Source: Moniliella sp. 'wahieum' (Eukaryota > Basidiomycota > Moniliellomycetes > Moniliellales > Moniliellaceae). Taken from it: 64,000 nt of DNA. Position numbers and translations under genes: made by a program. Positions 34,200 to 45,800 of this stretch are shown here, piece by piece. Location of the stretch: positions 1-64,000 of the forward strand of contig RSEE01000075.1 of the NCBI GenBank assembly GCA_003971905.1, written 5' to 3'. How positions within the stretch are numbered: the first letter of the stretch is position 1; every line of letters begins with the position of its first letter. The notes under the pieces are model-generated. The model made no database searches and was not told the DNA's origin. It saw only the letters and a program-made list of their open reading frames with translations.

Positions 34200-36490
34200 T
34201 CAAAGCACAACCAAATCCCAATCCCACTTCCAATCCGACGCTGCCGCACTGGCACGGCTATAGAGCATCGAAGCCTGCGCGGTCCCCTTGTCTCCCCCCA
34301 CCGGGCCGCGAGCGATCCATACCGGACCGTACGGGCCCCAGGTGTTGGCGAAGACAAGCGTACACGTTACACTGGTACATAAGGGTACACGGTAGGAGGG
34401 TACGAGGGTACGAGGGTACGAGGGTACGAGGGTATGGATATCGAGGTGGATCGGGAAGCAGGGAGGGAGATACGAAGGAACGAAACAAGGGCACGGTGGA
34501 CACGACTGCGGTAGTGCTGTTGTGTGCAAAGAACGGTGTGTGCGAAGACGGGGCCGGGCGGGGGGGGGGGGTGTGTATGACCACGTTGCGGTGGATGGCC
34601 AACGCAAGCTTCGCCAGGTGAGAGCCAAGAGCATGAGGTAGCCAAGAGCGGGGCAACAGGAAGAAGGAGGCTCAGTAGGCACCGGACTCACTTGAGGCCT
34701 GCCCCACAAATCAAGTCCAACCACAACCACAAGTACGTACGTCCACTTGAGCTTACCGCTTACCCATACAGCGAATCGGCGCATTGGGCCAAGGTGAGCG
34801 AAACGTAGCCGAGCAAGCACCGCACGGGGTCGGGAGGCACAGGTCGAGAGGTAGGATAGAGCATCAGGTCGGCCGGGGCATGGACGGACTGGGACCGAGC
34901 GCACCGCACCACACGCGACACGCTCCCCCCCGCCCCACGCATCGACCTCGTGCCCATCCCACTTGTCCCACCCCTCCCTCGACCGGAACCGATACGGGAC
35001 CCTGTACCGGACCCGGGACCGGAAACCGAAGCCGAAGCTGAGCCGGAGCCTGATCCCGTCGAGCCCAGGGAACTAACACTGGGCCGCTCACCACCTCGCG
35101 AGTGTGGAGCCACGTGCGCGCTCCCCTCCGTCCGACCGCGCATCACGCCCACTTCCAACACTTGGCCCGCGGGACCGTACCCGCCAAGAGCACCAACTGC
35201 GTCACGTCCCATGTGCGACGCACGCCCTTAGCTGCCGCAGCTAGTACCCCGGTCCCGCCTTCGGCTCGCCAAGCTCGTCCCCTCCGCCGCCAGGCGCGGC
35301 GCAAACCATAGGGTGCCGGGTCCGGGGTGCGTGCCAGCGAAGTGCGGCTGTCCTCGGTCCGCGCAAGGGGGGCGGGGGTGGTCACGGTTGAGGGGGAGGG
35401 TGGAGAGCCAGGTATAGGGGGAGGTACGGTGGTCAAGATGGTGGGTGGGACGGCAACGGGGGAGGAGAGGTGGTAGAACGAAGGTAGTGCTGCAACGCTT
35501 GGACCACCAGTGGGTCCCACGCTAAGGCACACTCGCTCGGTTCGTGCAGCGGGAGGAACATGGGTTGGTCTGGGACGTGCGGCGGCGGGGCGGAGCGGGC
35601 TGTGCCACCGGGCCGGACACGGTGGAACAGGTACACGAGGCAGGCCGAATGGTCTCGTTCCTGTCGTTGGTCGTGGTGGTCGCGCTCGTTGTATGGTCGT
35701 GGTGTCGGTCGTGGTGCGAGTGGTGCAAGTCGTGTGAGTCGTGTGAGTCTCGTTCGGCACGGTGGGAGGGGGAGGAGAGACCAGCGAAGTGGACCAAGAC
35801 CAGTGCAGCCTCCCACCACACCGACCTGGCAGGCGGCGTACCGCTGCACACAGCTCAGTCCAGCGCAGCAGCAGGTGCGCCAGCGCTTGCACGCCCAAGG
35901 CAATTTTGGTTTCGCATGGCGTTGGTGCTGGATCAGGCGAGGGATAGGCAGCGCCTGCGCCTTGGTCTGGGCCTTGGTCTGGGCCGTGGTCTGGGCCGTG
36001 GTCTTGGCCTTGGACTTGGACTTGGTCTTGGACTTGGTCTTTGGCTGCGGCGTCGGTGTCGGCTTGGGTAGTGGTCCCCACGCCAAAGCGGTCGCCTAGG
36101 GAGGACAAGGACCGAGATGCGGTGGAGGAGCTCGCGTCGGACAAGGGCTCGGCGGTCGGAGTGGGCGACGGCGGGAAGCGGTGGTTTGCTCTGTTTTGGT
36201 AAGGGGGAGTGGGAGTGGGAGTGGGAGTGGGAGTGGGAGTGGGAGTGGGAGTGGGAGTGGAAATGAGAATGGGAATCCGAATGAGAGTCAGAATGGAGAG
36301 AGACGGGCTGGGGCGGAAGGAGGCGTTTTGGGATGGGCGCTGGGGGCTGGGGCTGGGTGCTGAGGGTGTGGTGGGCGGCGCGGGGTGGGCGAATGGGGTG
36401 GAGGAGGGGGGCGGTGGATGGGCTGGTGGTATGGGGGGAGGTGTATTCGTCGGCGCTGATGGAAGGCCGGGCAGAGCGGAAACCGACCAT
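34200..36490 (-). CDS. Unrecognised low-complexity protein, multi-exon
   Basis: Not recognised. ATG 36490 opens MVGFRSARPSISADEYTS, then a (His-Ser)n stretch encoded by the GGGAGT array. A CAG acceptor near 36188 could precede SDASSSTASRSLSSLGDRFG. Further left are a Gln/Lys/Asp dipeptide array (35960-36050), ALGVQALAHLLLRWTELCAA near 35870, PLHEPSECALAWDPLVVQAL near 35515 and VTQLVLLAGTVP near 35185. After these comes a Gly/Ser array (SGSGSASASVSGPGSGTGS) and then PDPVRCLLGYVSLTLAQCAD near 34800. GTAAGC and GTGAGT donors near 34765 and 34690 suggest further small exons down to a stop near 34200. The ordered segments between arrays look like real coding sequence, but no family could be assigned. 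Exon joins are uncertain. Confidence 0.45.
34396..34434. repeat. GGGTACGA tandem repeat
   Basis: Five units of the 8-mer GGGTACGA (last one GGGTATGG). The dispersed TACGTACG words nearby are not part of it. Confidence 0.85.
36205..36260. repeat. GGGAGT hexamer array
   Basis: About nine perfect GGGAGT units. On minus this is ACTCCC, which either encodes alternating His-Ser in the hypothetical gene or serves as an intron polypyrimidine tract before the CAG near 36188. Confidence 0.85.
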
Positions 36491-36616
36491 GGTGATGGGG
36501 ATGGGGGTGGGGATGGCGATGGCGATGGCGATGGTGATGGCGATGGCGATGGCGATGGCGATGGCGATGGGGGTGGGGGTGGTGATGGCGATGGGGTTGG
36601 CGATGGCGATGTGAAT
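36489..36616. repeat. GATGGN hexamer array
   Basis: Roughly 20 units of GATGGC, GATGGG or GATGGT in a row just upstream of the hypothetical minus-strand start codon. The plus frame would read Gly-Asp repeats and the minus frame His-Arg repeats; neither is supported as a gene. Confidence 0.85.
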
Positions 36617-37257
36617 GAAAATGGGAATGGCCGTGGCGGAGGCAGACGAGCAGACAGGACGAGAAAGGGCTGAGACTCGAGGGCGGATGGCGAGTACGCT
36701 CCTCCACCGACGTCATCGCTCCTCGTGTGGATTCCAACATTTCAACACGCGGGGGGATGAGAGGGGGTTGGCATGCGACATGTGATGTGGCGTGTGATAG
36801 GGGTGGACATGGGATGTGGCGTGTGCTAGGCCATGTGATACCGCAAGCGCGGGGTAGCATCATTTAATGCCCGGTCGATGGCACGCACAAGCCCCGCCGC
36901 TGCCGTTCTCTCTCTCCCCTGCAGCGCCCCTGCAGCGCCCACGCAGCGGCTGTGGACGCCGGCGGGAGGCACTGCTTGTAGTGCAGGACGCTGCCGCACC
37001 CGCCCTGTGTGCGCGCGGCGTTATGCATGCCGGTGGGCCCCCGTGCAGCGCTGGTTTGCCAACGCACAAGCAAACACAGCATACACACGACGCATGTACG
37101 CCCCCCTGCGTGGTGGGTGCTGCTTGCTGCGGCTGGCGTTCTTTTGTGCGCTTCTCCCACCCCCACCACCTCCTCCCCTCTCCTCCCCCCCTCTCCTCCC
37201 CTCTCACACCACCTTCTCTTGCCGTCGCGCCAACTCCTAGTCCGTCTGTTGCCCAGC
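36617..37257. other. Divergent promoter region
   Basis: Lies between the minus-strand hypothetical gene and the plus-strand ABC transporter. It carries GGGATGTGGCGTGTG-like near repeats (36780-36840) and a C/T-rich tract (37145-37215) just before the transporter start. Confidence 0.5.
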
Positions 37258-40200
37258 ATGCCCCCCCCACGCCCCCTTCTCCCGGCCCACCCCCCCCCCC
37301 ATCCCCCGTCCTCCCCCACCAGCTACGACGAGTGGATCGCCGCCCCCGCGCCGTCGCCCGCCCACGACACCTACTACCCCCCGCCTCCCCCGCCCGCCCC
37401 GCCAACACCTTCCGCACCCTCCTCCCCGCCCACCACAGTCCCCTCACCCCCTCCTCCCACGTCACCCTCCCCACCGCCAGCACCGACCACCTGCTCTCCT
37501 CCCCCCACCTGCCCCTCCCCGCCGCCCCTTCCCCTCGCCCCCCCCCCTTTGCCAGCTCCGACTCCTACTACTCCCACTACGCCCCACCCCATGACCGTGC
37601 CTTCCCGACCGCCAAGCGCCCCTGCCCCTGCCTCTGTCCGAAGACGACTTGCCCCGCAGTGTTACCCCCCACAGACCTCGTCCTTCCCACAGCCCATGTT
37701 CTGCCCCCCCCTTGGACGAAAAGAATGATCCTTCCGTAGCGGCCCGCATCGAGACACTCACAGCATGTACCCGTTCCATTGGCTTGACCCTGGCATGGCG
37801 TCAGTTGTCCGTCCAAGGCACTGGCGTCGGTGCCAAATACGCTCCCGATATGCTCTCCTCTATTCTCGCGCCCCTGTCCTGGGCCACCAAGCCCTTCTCC
37901 CGCGCCACCTCCCCTTCTGCCAACAACGTCAACGTTCTCTTTCCTTCCTCGGGTCTCGTTCGTCCGGGCGAATCGCTCCTGGTGCTGGGCCGTCCCGAGA
38001 GCGGATGCTCCATCTTCCTCAAGACCTTGGCCAGCTACCTCGACGACGACTATGTAGTAAAAGGTGACTTGCGCTATTACCACCTCCATCCCAGCCACAT
38101 TCGCAGTCGTTTCGTACGTTGTTGCATCCATTCTTCTTTTTGTTCCTGGCGACTGGGTTCAATCGCTTTGCTGCCTCACAACTGCTACTGACACCTACCC
38201 CCCCCACCGCACCCGTGCACGCGCGCATGTATATGCGTGTTTCTCTTTCTCTCTTTTTTCTCCCAGCGAGGCGAGGTTGCCTACCTGGGCGAGGACGACA
38301 TTCACTTCCCCACCCTCACCGTGGAGCAGACGATGGACTTTGTCAATGCCGCGCGCCGCCCGGGCAGGACGCGCGTCCCGATTTGGGCACGTCAACGACC
38401 GAGGACAAGTCACGAAAAACGTACGCAGCCACCCTGCGCCATACCCTGGCCGTCGCACTTGGCCTAGAGCACAGATACACCACCAAGGTCGGCGACGCTG
38501 TCATCCGTGGCGTGTCAGGAGGGGAGAAGAAGCGGGTCAGTCTGTATGAAGGCATGGCGCTCATGTCGCGCATTCTTCTGCTGGACAACCCCACGCGTGG
38601 CTTGGACAGTAACCGCGCCACCGAACCACACAGGTCCTCCATACCGTCGCACGCGCCTCCAATGCAGTCCTGGTAGCAGCCATGTACCAAGCTGGCGAGC
38701 CCATCTTTGCTCAGTTTGACCGTGTCTGCCTCCTCAACGGTGGACGGGTGGTCTACTTTGGCCCGACGATTGCGCCGTGGCCTACTTTGACAGTCTTGGC
38801 TTTCAACAACTCCCGCACCAAAGCTCGGCCGACTTTTTGGTCAGCGTTACCGACCCGTCCGCGTGCAACGTCCAGCGGGCTTTGAAGGAGTTGTGCCGGC
38901 CACGGCGGCGGCAATGGAGGAACACTGGAACAATAGTCACCTTGCTACTCTTACACGTACCGAAACGCACGCCTTTCTTGATTCGGTCCAACCTGTTCGC
39001 AAGGACGACGACCAGAGGGGCAGCGAGTTATTGGCTGCCGCTCTCAACACCCGTAAGGCCAAGCATGCCCCGCGCAACTCACCCTTTATCACCACCTGGG
39101 CCCAACAGATCCGTATCTGTTTCCATCGCCGCTACCTGATGCAAATTGGCGATCCGGCCACCCATGTAACCATCATGATCGCCATGATTGCTCAGGGCCT
39201 CATCTTTGGCAGTGTCCTTTACCAACTTCCTCATAACACTCACGGTCTTTTTTCTCGTGCTAGCTCCATGTTCTTCATGTACGTTCCAACCTCTCCCTCC
39301 CCCACCGTTTCGCTATAATTGCACTAGGAAAAAAAATACAAAGCCCATCGCACCCCCTGTGCACCTACCCACACCACCCTTTCTCTTTCTCTCTTGCGCC
39401 AAAAAGATATACTAGGAGAGAGAGAGTGTGTGTGGGTGGGTGGGTGCGTTCAGTGACGATTTATTTTGACGTATGCGCCTCATCTCTTCCTCCCCGCAGG
39501 CTCCTCTTTACTTCCTTTATGGCTCACACTGAGATTGTGATCAGCTATGCCCAGCGTCCGATTGTCATTCGTCACAAAAAGTTTGGCATGGCGCGTCCGA
39601 GTGCCGACTCGTTGGCCAACTCGATCTTGGAAATTTTGTTTCGGTTCCCTCCCCTGGCTGTGTTTATGGTGACCATGTACTTTCTCTGTGGCCTGAGTGC
39701 GACCGCGAGCCAATTCTTCATCGCGCTTGGCATTACCTTTCTCCTTACCGAGCTGTGCGTGGGCATTGACCGTATGCTGGCAGCCATGTTCCGGGACATG
39801 TCCCACGCAGCCATGGTGGCCGGCTTGCTCGTGATTGATTTTGCCTTGTACGCCGGCTTTGCGATTCCTCAACCGTTCTTTGTCAAGTGGTGGGACTGGC
39901 TGCGCTGGTGGAACCCGATGAACATGGCATTGAAATGCTCACCACCAACGAATTTCGTACCCTGACTGCCACTTGCTCTCAAATGGTCCCGGCAGGTGGA
40001 TCCTACGACACGGTTCCGGTCGCCTACCGGTCCTGCTCGGCTCCGGGTGTTCCGCCAGGGACAGATAAGGTGTCTGGATCCGAGTATCTCAAGCTCGCTT
40101 ATGGTTGTACGTCCTCCTCATCCTTATTCTTTCCTTTTACATTCCGTTTTCGTCCTTCTTCTCACCCCTGATGTTGACCGTCTGCGTTTCCTATCTGTCT

Positions 40201-42613
40201 TCTCAGTCGACTGGGACCACCGGTGGCGACTGACGGGTGCCATGCTGGGGATTTGGCTCGGATCCGTGGTGGCGTATGCGGTAGCCTGCGAGTTCCAGAA
40301 AGATGCCAGCACACGGATGGCTGCCCTTCTGTATTCGCGTCGTGCGACCAAGCTCTTGTCCCCGCTGCAGGTGATGGAGGAGCGAGCCAAGTCAGCTCGG
40401 TCGCTGGCGCACGATGCGCCTGTTGGCCCCATAGTGACGCCAAGCCACAGTGATCCCTTTCCTGGCCTTGCAGCTGCGCAGCGGGATAAAGACCAGCGCG
40501 TGTTTACCTTCCAAAATGTATGCTACGATGTGATGGTCAAGGGCCAGACGCGCCGCTTGCTGTCCGACGTAACGGGCATTGTGCCTCCGGGCCAATTGAC
40601 GGCGATCATGGGCCCCTCGGGCAGCGGCAAGACAACCTTGATGAATGTACTGGCGCAACGAACCAAGGGCCTAGGCGTCGTGTCCGGTACTTTTCTCTGT
40701 GACGGTCTCCCGCTTCCGTTGGGCTTTCAACACGAGACGGGATACTGCGAGCAAACCGACACGCATCTCTCTACGACCACTGTGCGTGAGGCGTTGCACT
40801 TCTCTGCGCTGCTGCGGCAGGCGACCGGGTCAAAGAAAGACAAGTTGGCGTGGTGCGAGCAGGTGATCGACTTGCTCGATATGGGCGCCTGGGCCGATGC
40901 GTGGTAGGCACGGCAGGCGACTGGCAAGCGCTCAGCTTGGAACAACGGAAACGACTGACGATTGCCGTCGAGGTGGCAGCCAGGCCGAGTCTGCTGTGTT
41001 TCTGGACGAACCGACGAGTGGGATGGACACCTTATCGGCCCGATCGATTGTGCATTCGCTCAAACGTCTTGCCCTTGCCGGCCAGTCCATCTCTGCACCA
41101 TCCACCAGCCTAGCGGCGACCTCCTCGCCCAGTTCGATCGTCTTCTCCTCCTTGACGAGGAAAGGTGGTGTTCAATGGTCCCTTGCACACCCCGACCCGC
41201 TCGTGCGGCGCGGTGCTGGACCACTTTCAGGTCCATGCCCATCGTCTCTGTGCCGGTGACAACCCAGCAGAGTTTATGATGGACTGCATTGCCGCCCCGC
41301 CGCCCGAAGCGACCGATTGGGCCAGCGTTTATTCGCACAGCTCCATGGCGGCCCACACCAAAGCCGCCATTGCATCTGCCATCCAAGCCGGTCGTACCGC
41401 CTCGTCTCTTCGCTCCTCCTCTGATGCGCACTTGCACGCACACGAGCACGCACAAGAGTACGGCGCTCATCTGCCCACCCAGCTGGCCCAGTTGTTCCGC
41501 CGCACCTGGATCCACTTTTGGCGCAGCCCCAATTACTTGGTGTCCAAGTTTGCGCTCAACTTGATTGCCGGTCTCTTTGTCGGCTCGTCGTTTTGGCGCC
41601 AGGGCACGCAAAGTTCCCCGTCCAACCTGGCCATTCGCGTGTTTGCTCACTTTGTTGGTACGTCCCAGCCCATTTTTTTCTTTCCTTCCTTCTCCCTCCT
41701 CTTTCCACTGCGCTGTTAATAGGGACGGATGAGCACAACCGACTAACCTGAAGAACGGGCGCGGGATGCATTCTCAGCCAACGTGCTGGCTGTCCCGCTG
41801 GCGCAGCATATGCTGCCCATGTACGTCGAGATGCGGAGCGTGTTTGAAACGCGCGAGCGGCAAGCGAAGATTTACTCGTGGTATGCGTTCCAGGCCACGT
41901 TTTTGGCGGTGGAGGTGCCGTGGGACTGGGTGTGTGGGCTGGCGTATTGGGTTCCGTGGGAGATGATGGTCGGCAACACGGGTCGCACTGGTGGTCGCTG
42001 CTGTGGTTTGTGCTGCTGTACTGCACCTTCTGGCCAGCGCTGGGCGTCTGGATCCAAAACATGGCGCCGGACGCCTTGCTGGGCGGCATCCTCTTCGAGT
42101 CGTTCTACTCGTTCTGCCTCATGTTCTCCGGCATCGTCACGCCGCCGTCGCTGATGGTTGCGTTTTGGCACTGGATGAACAAGCCACGCCGCTGCGGTAC
42201 TACATGGAAGGCCAGGCGGGCAACGCGATGCAGGGGGAGCGCGTGCGCTGCTCGGCCGTCGACCTGGTCCCGATCCAGCCGCCACCAGGATGACGTGTGC
42301 AAGCTACTTGGCCGACTTTAGTCCGACCTGGGACGACGCCCAGCGCGCCCTGGCCCAGCACACCCTCCCGCCGGGGCAAGGGTACTGGGTGCCGCTCGAC
42401 CCCGCCACCAGCGCGGGCGCGTGCGGATGGTGTCCGCTGAGCCATGCCGACGCCTACCTCGCCACGCTCGGCATGGACGCAAGTAAGCGCACGCGCGAGT
42501 GGATCTTTGCGTTGTACGTCGTGGCCAACCTGCTGTTCTGCTTTGCCTCGTTTTATGTGTTCCGCATCGCGTCCCCGCGCGCGCTGCTGGCGCGGTGGCG
42601 CCGCAAGCGCTAG
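37258..42613 (+). CDS. PDR-type ABC-G transporter, full size
   Basis: ATP-driven plasma-membrane exporter of drugs, lipids or metabolites (Pdr5/Cdr1 class, NBD-TMD-NBD-TMD). After a Pro-rich N-terminus: [20 protein letters not shown] (near 37780); NBD1 with the PDR-typical Walker [13 protein letters not shown] (Cys for Lys); signature [11 protein letters not shown]; Walker [17 protein letters not shown]1 runs from about 39100 to 40300. NBD2 has Walker [13 protein letters not shown], signature [17 protein letters not shown] and Walker [14 protein letters not shown]2 follows, and the stop is at 42611-42613. The swapped canonical and deviant sites are normal for the class. Introns: 38114-38266, 39279-39499, 40107-40206, 41658-41777, all GTACGT to AG. 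At least eight frame changes, for example near 38370, 38630, 38780, 38870, 39940, 40905, 41190 and 41980, separate otherwise conserved blocks. Confidence 0.92.
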
Positions 42614-42639
42614 GCGCGGCACGGGGAGGGGGACGTCGA

Positions 42640-42720
42640 GATGGTGATGGTGATGGTGATGGCGATGGTGATGGTGATGGCGATGGTGATGGTGATGGCA
42701 ATGGCATTGGCGGTGATGCC
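42640..42720. repeat. GATGGN hexamer array between ABC and P4 genes
   Basis: About 13 units of GATGGT/GATGGC start 27 bp after the ABC transporter stop. They occupy much of the 268-bp gap to the P4-ATPase start at 42882. Confidence 0.85.
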
Positions 42721-42881
42721 GGTGATGCGTCTTGGGCTGACAGCGTCATAGACCTGCGACATAGCACGTGCATCCCACTGCGGAGCCACTGCGGGGCTGA
42801 ACGTTTCAGGGTGGGCTCAGGGGAAGGGGAAGGGGCAGCCCCACCGCCCAACTCCGCTGCGGCTGCGCCTCCACCTCCGCC

Positions 42882-45800
42882 ATGCCCGCGCCTCGACCCG
42901 ACCGCCACGACGGCCGCCCGTCGCCGACGACCGCCACGACGACCGCGGCGCTGCTGGCGCTGCCGACGACGACGACCCTGCTCGACGGCGCACATGGCTG
43001 CACGTCGTCCACTCCTATGCCCAGTCCATCGCCGATGCCGACCGCTCCGAGGGCGCCACACCGCCAGCCTGCGCGCCGCCGCCAGCGCAGCACCCAGCTC
43101 TTCCACCGCATCGCTGCCTCCTTCCGCGCCGCGCCTCCCACCGCCCACACCACCGCTCTCCCTCCACGACCCCGACCTGCCCCGCTCCCCGAGCCGCCGA
43201 CGGTGCCGACGCCGCGCCGCTCCTCGGCCCGAGCGCGGGCCGCCGCCGCCTGGGCCGGCCACCCGGGCCCAGCCGCGTGGAAACGGCTTCCAGCGCACCC
43301 AAAGCCTTGACGCGCCGCCGCGTGTACATGAACATCCCCATGCCCCCTCGGAGCTGGACCGGTACGGCGAGCCCAAGGCGGTGTATGCGCGCAACAAGGT
43401 GCTCACCACCAAGTACACTGCCTTGTCTTTTCTGCCCAAGTTCCTCTTTGAGCAGTTCCGCCGCATCGCCAACGTTTTTTTTCCTCCTGCTCATTTCTCC
43501 AGATCCGCGTCGAGTTTACCGCTGGCAACCATCCCCAGGTCGCCATGCTACCGCTCGTCTTTATCCTCGGCATCACCGCCGTCAAGGACGGCATTGAGGA
43601 TTCTCGTCGGCACGTACAGGACAAGGGGGTGAACAATGTCCTACCTTGTGTTGGGACATGGCTGGCGCAACGTCAATACGCCCCACGATACCCCAGTGCA
43701 TTTCGCCGTCGTTCGCCTCCCGGGTGCGGGTGCGGGGCCGGCACTAGCAGGAACCCGTCGCGGAGGGTCCGCAAGCTTCGTGCTGCCCATGCCGAAGACG
43801 ACTTGATTGCGATGGAACGTCTGGCTCCTGCGCTGGAGCAGGACGTGGAGTCGATGCAGGACGGGCACCACGCTGTACGATGGGTCTGCAGCCTACACAT
43901 CTTCCCAGTCGTTTACCAGTCTGCCGATGTGGGCGAATCAAACTAGTGCCGCGACCACCTCGTCCAGCTCGGCTGGCTTGCACCCGCGCAAAGCCGATGT
44001 GTGGACGAGACGCGCACGGTCTCGGGCACAGTGCGGTGGGAACATACCATGAGAGAAAGTCGAGGTGGGGGATGTGCTGCCTGCAAGAAAACGAGGCGGT
44101 GCCAGCGGAGTGGTGATTCTAGCAACCTCCGACCCAGATGGCCAGGCCTACGTCGAAACCAAAAACCTGGATGGCGAGACCAACCTCAAGCCGCGCCAGG
44201 CTCTCAAGGCAACCCAAAACATCCGCTCGGAATCCGACTTGCAACAGGCCATGTTTGTTGTCGATGCCGAGGCGCCCAGGCCAACCGTACAGTTTCAATG
44301 GCGTACTCGAGTTTACTCCTGCCGTTTGCCCAAACCCAAACCCAACCTCAAAACACAAACACAAACCCAACCCAAACGGGACGGCCGATTCCGATACCTT
44401 TTCCCTGGCCGCGGCGGGTGCGACCGAGGTGGGGCGAGCGAGCATCGAGCCGTCACAATCAACGAGTTGATGTGCGTGTGCACGTTGCGCAACACGAGTT
44501 GGGCCGTGGGCCTGGTCCTGTTCACTGGCAATGACACGAGATTATGCTCAACTCGGGCGAGACGCCATCGAAGCGGTCCAAGATCGAGAAGGAAACCAAC
44601 TTCAATGTGGGCTTTAACTTTGTCTTGCTGTTTGTCATGTGCTTGTGGTGCGCTGGTGGGGGGCTCAATTCAGGCCGAACGAACGACTCAAGGGCGGTGT
44701 ATGAGCGCATTCCCTCTACGCTCTAGCCCCGCTGCCAATGGAGCCACCTTTTGCGTACGTTGTCTCCCCCCCCTTCTATCCTGCCAGGCCAGCACGTCTG
44801 GTCTGCTCTGTGCCCCGCTCACGTTTAACATCTGATTTTGTCGTAGCGCCACCATCTGTCTTTCAAAATATTCCATTCCCTCTACATCTCGATCGAAATC
44901 GTCAGACGATCCAAGCGTTTTTATCACCGAGATCGCGAAATGTATTACGAGCCACTGGATTACCCTGCATGCCCAATCGGAAATGCCGACGATCTTGGCC
45001 AGATCGAGTACATCTTTTCCGACAAGAGGGTACCTGACGCAAAATGTAATGGAGTTCAAAAATGTTCGATCGCAGGCACCACTACGGGTCGGGGCATGAC
45101 CGAGGCCATGCTCGGCGCCCTTCGGCGCCAGGGGAAAGTCGTTACGGACGTCGAGCTGGCTGAGCAGGACAGATACCTCGAGGGACGAAAAGCAAGCTAT
45201 GCTCCAACGACTGGAGGATACCTGTCCCAATCCGTATTGCAGCCGGACCTTGACAATCGTTAGCTCCCGCTCGCCACGACGCTCGGTGCGTGTCCGGCGA
45301 GCGCTGACAGGCGCAGCAGCGCGACGCGGCAATCGGCTTTTTTCGCGCGCTCGCGCTCTGTCACACGGCACTCGTCGCGTCCACCGAGGCCGGAAACGGT
45401 GGACTACAAGGCCGAGTCACCTGACGAGGAAGCGCTCGTCTCGGCCGCGCGAGACTTGGGGTTCGTCTTTGTCAAGCGCACTCACCATTTGCTCGAGGTC
45501 AACGTGTTGGGCCAGAGGGAGACGTACGAGCCGCTTCACGTGCTGGCATTTACTCGACGCGCAAAACGGATGAGCGTGATTGTGCGCGAGACGCAGACGG
45601 GTCGGATCTTGTGCTGAGCAAAGGTGCCGATTCGGTCTGTACCAACGCTTGGCTCGCGACCACGATCGTGCATTGAAAGCTCAGACGAGCAAGGACTTGG
45701 AAACGTTCGCCAATGCGGCGGCTTGCGGACCTGTGTGTGGCGTACAAGTACGTGTCGGAGGAAGCGTATGGCGCATGGGCTGAGGGTCATGCGGCAGCAG

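Noticed and set aside
36209-36673. Gly-Asp repeat protein on plus
   Set aside because: Frame maintained only by GGGAGT and GATGGN arrays; no ordered segment or start context.
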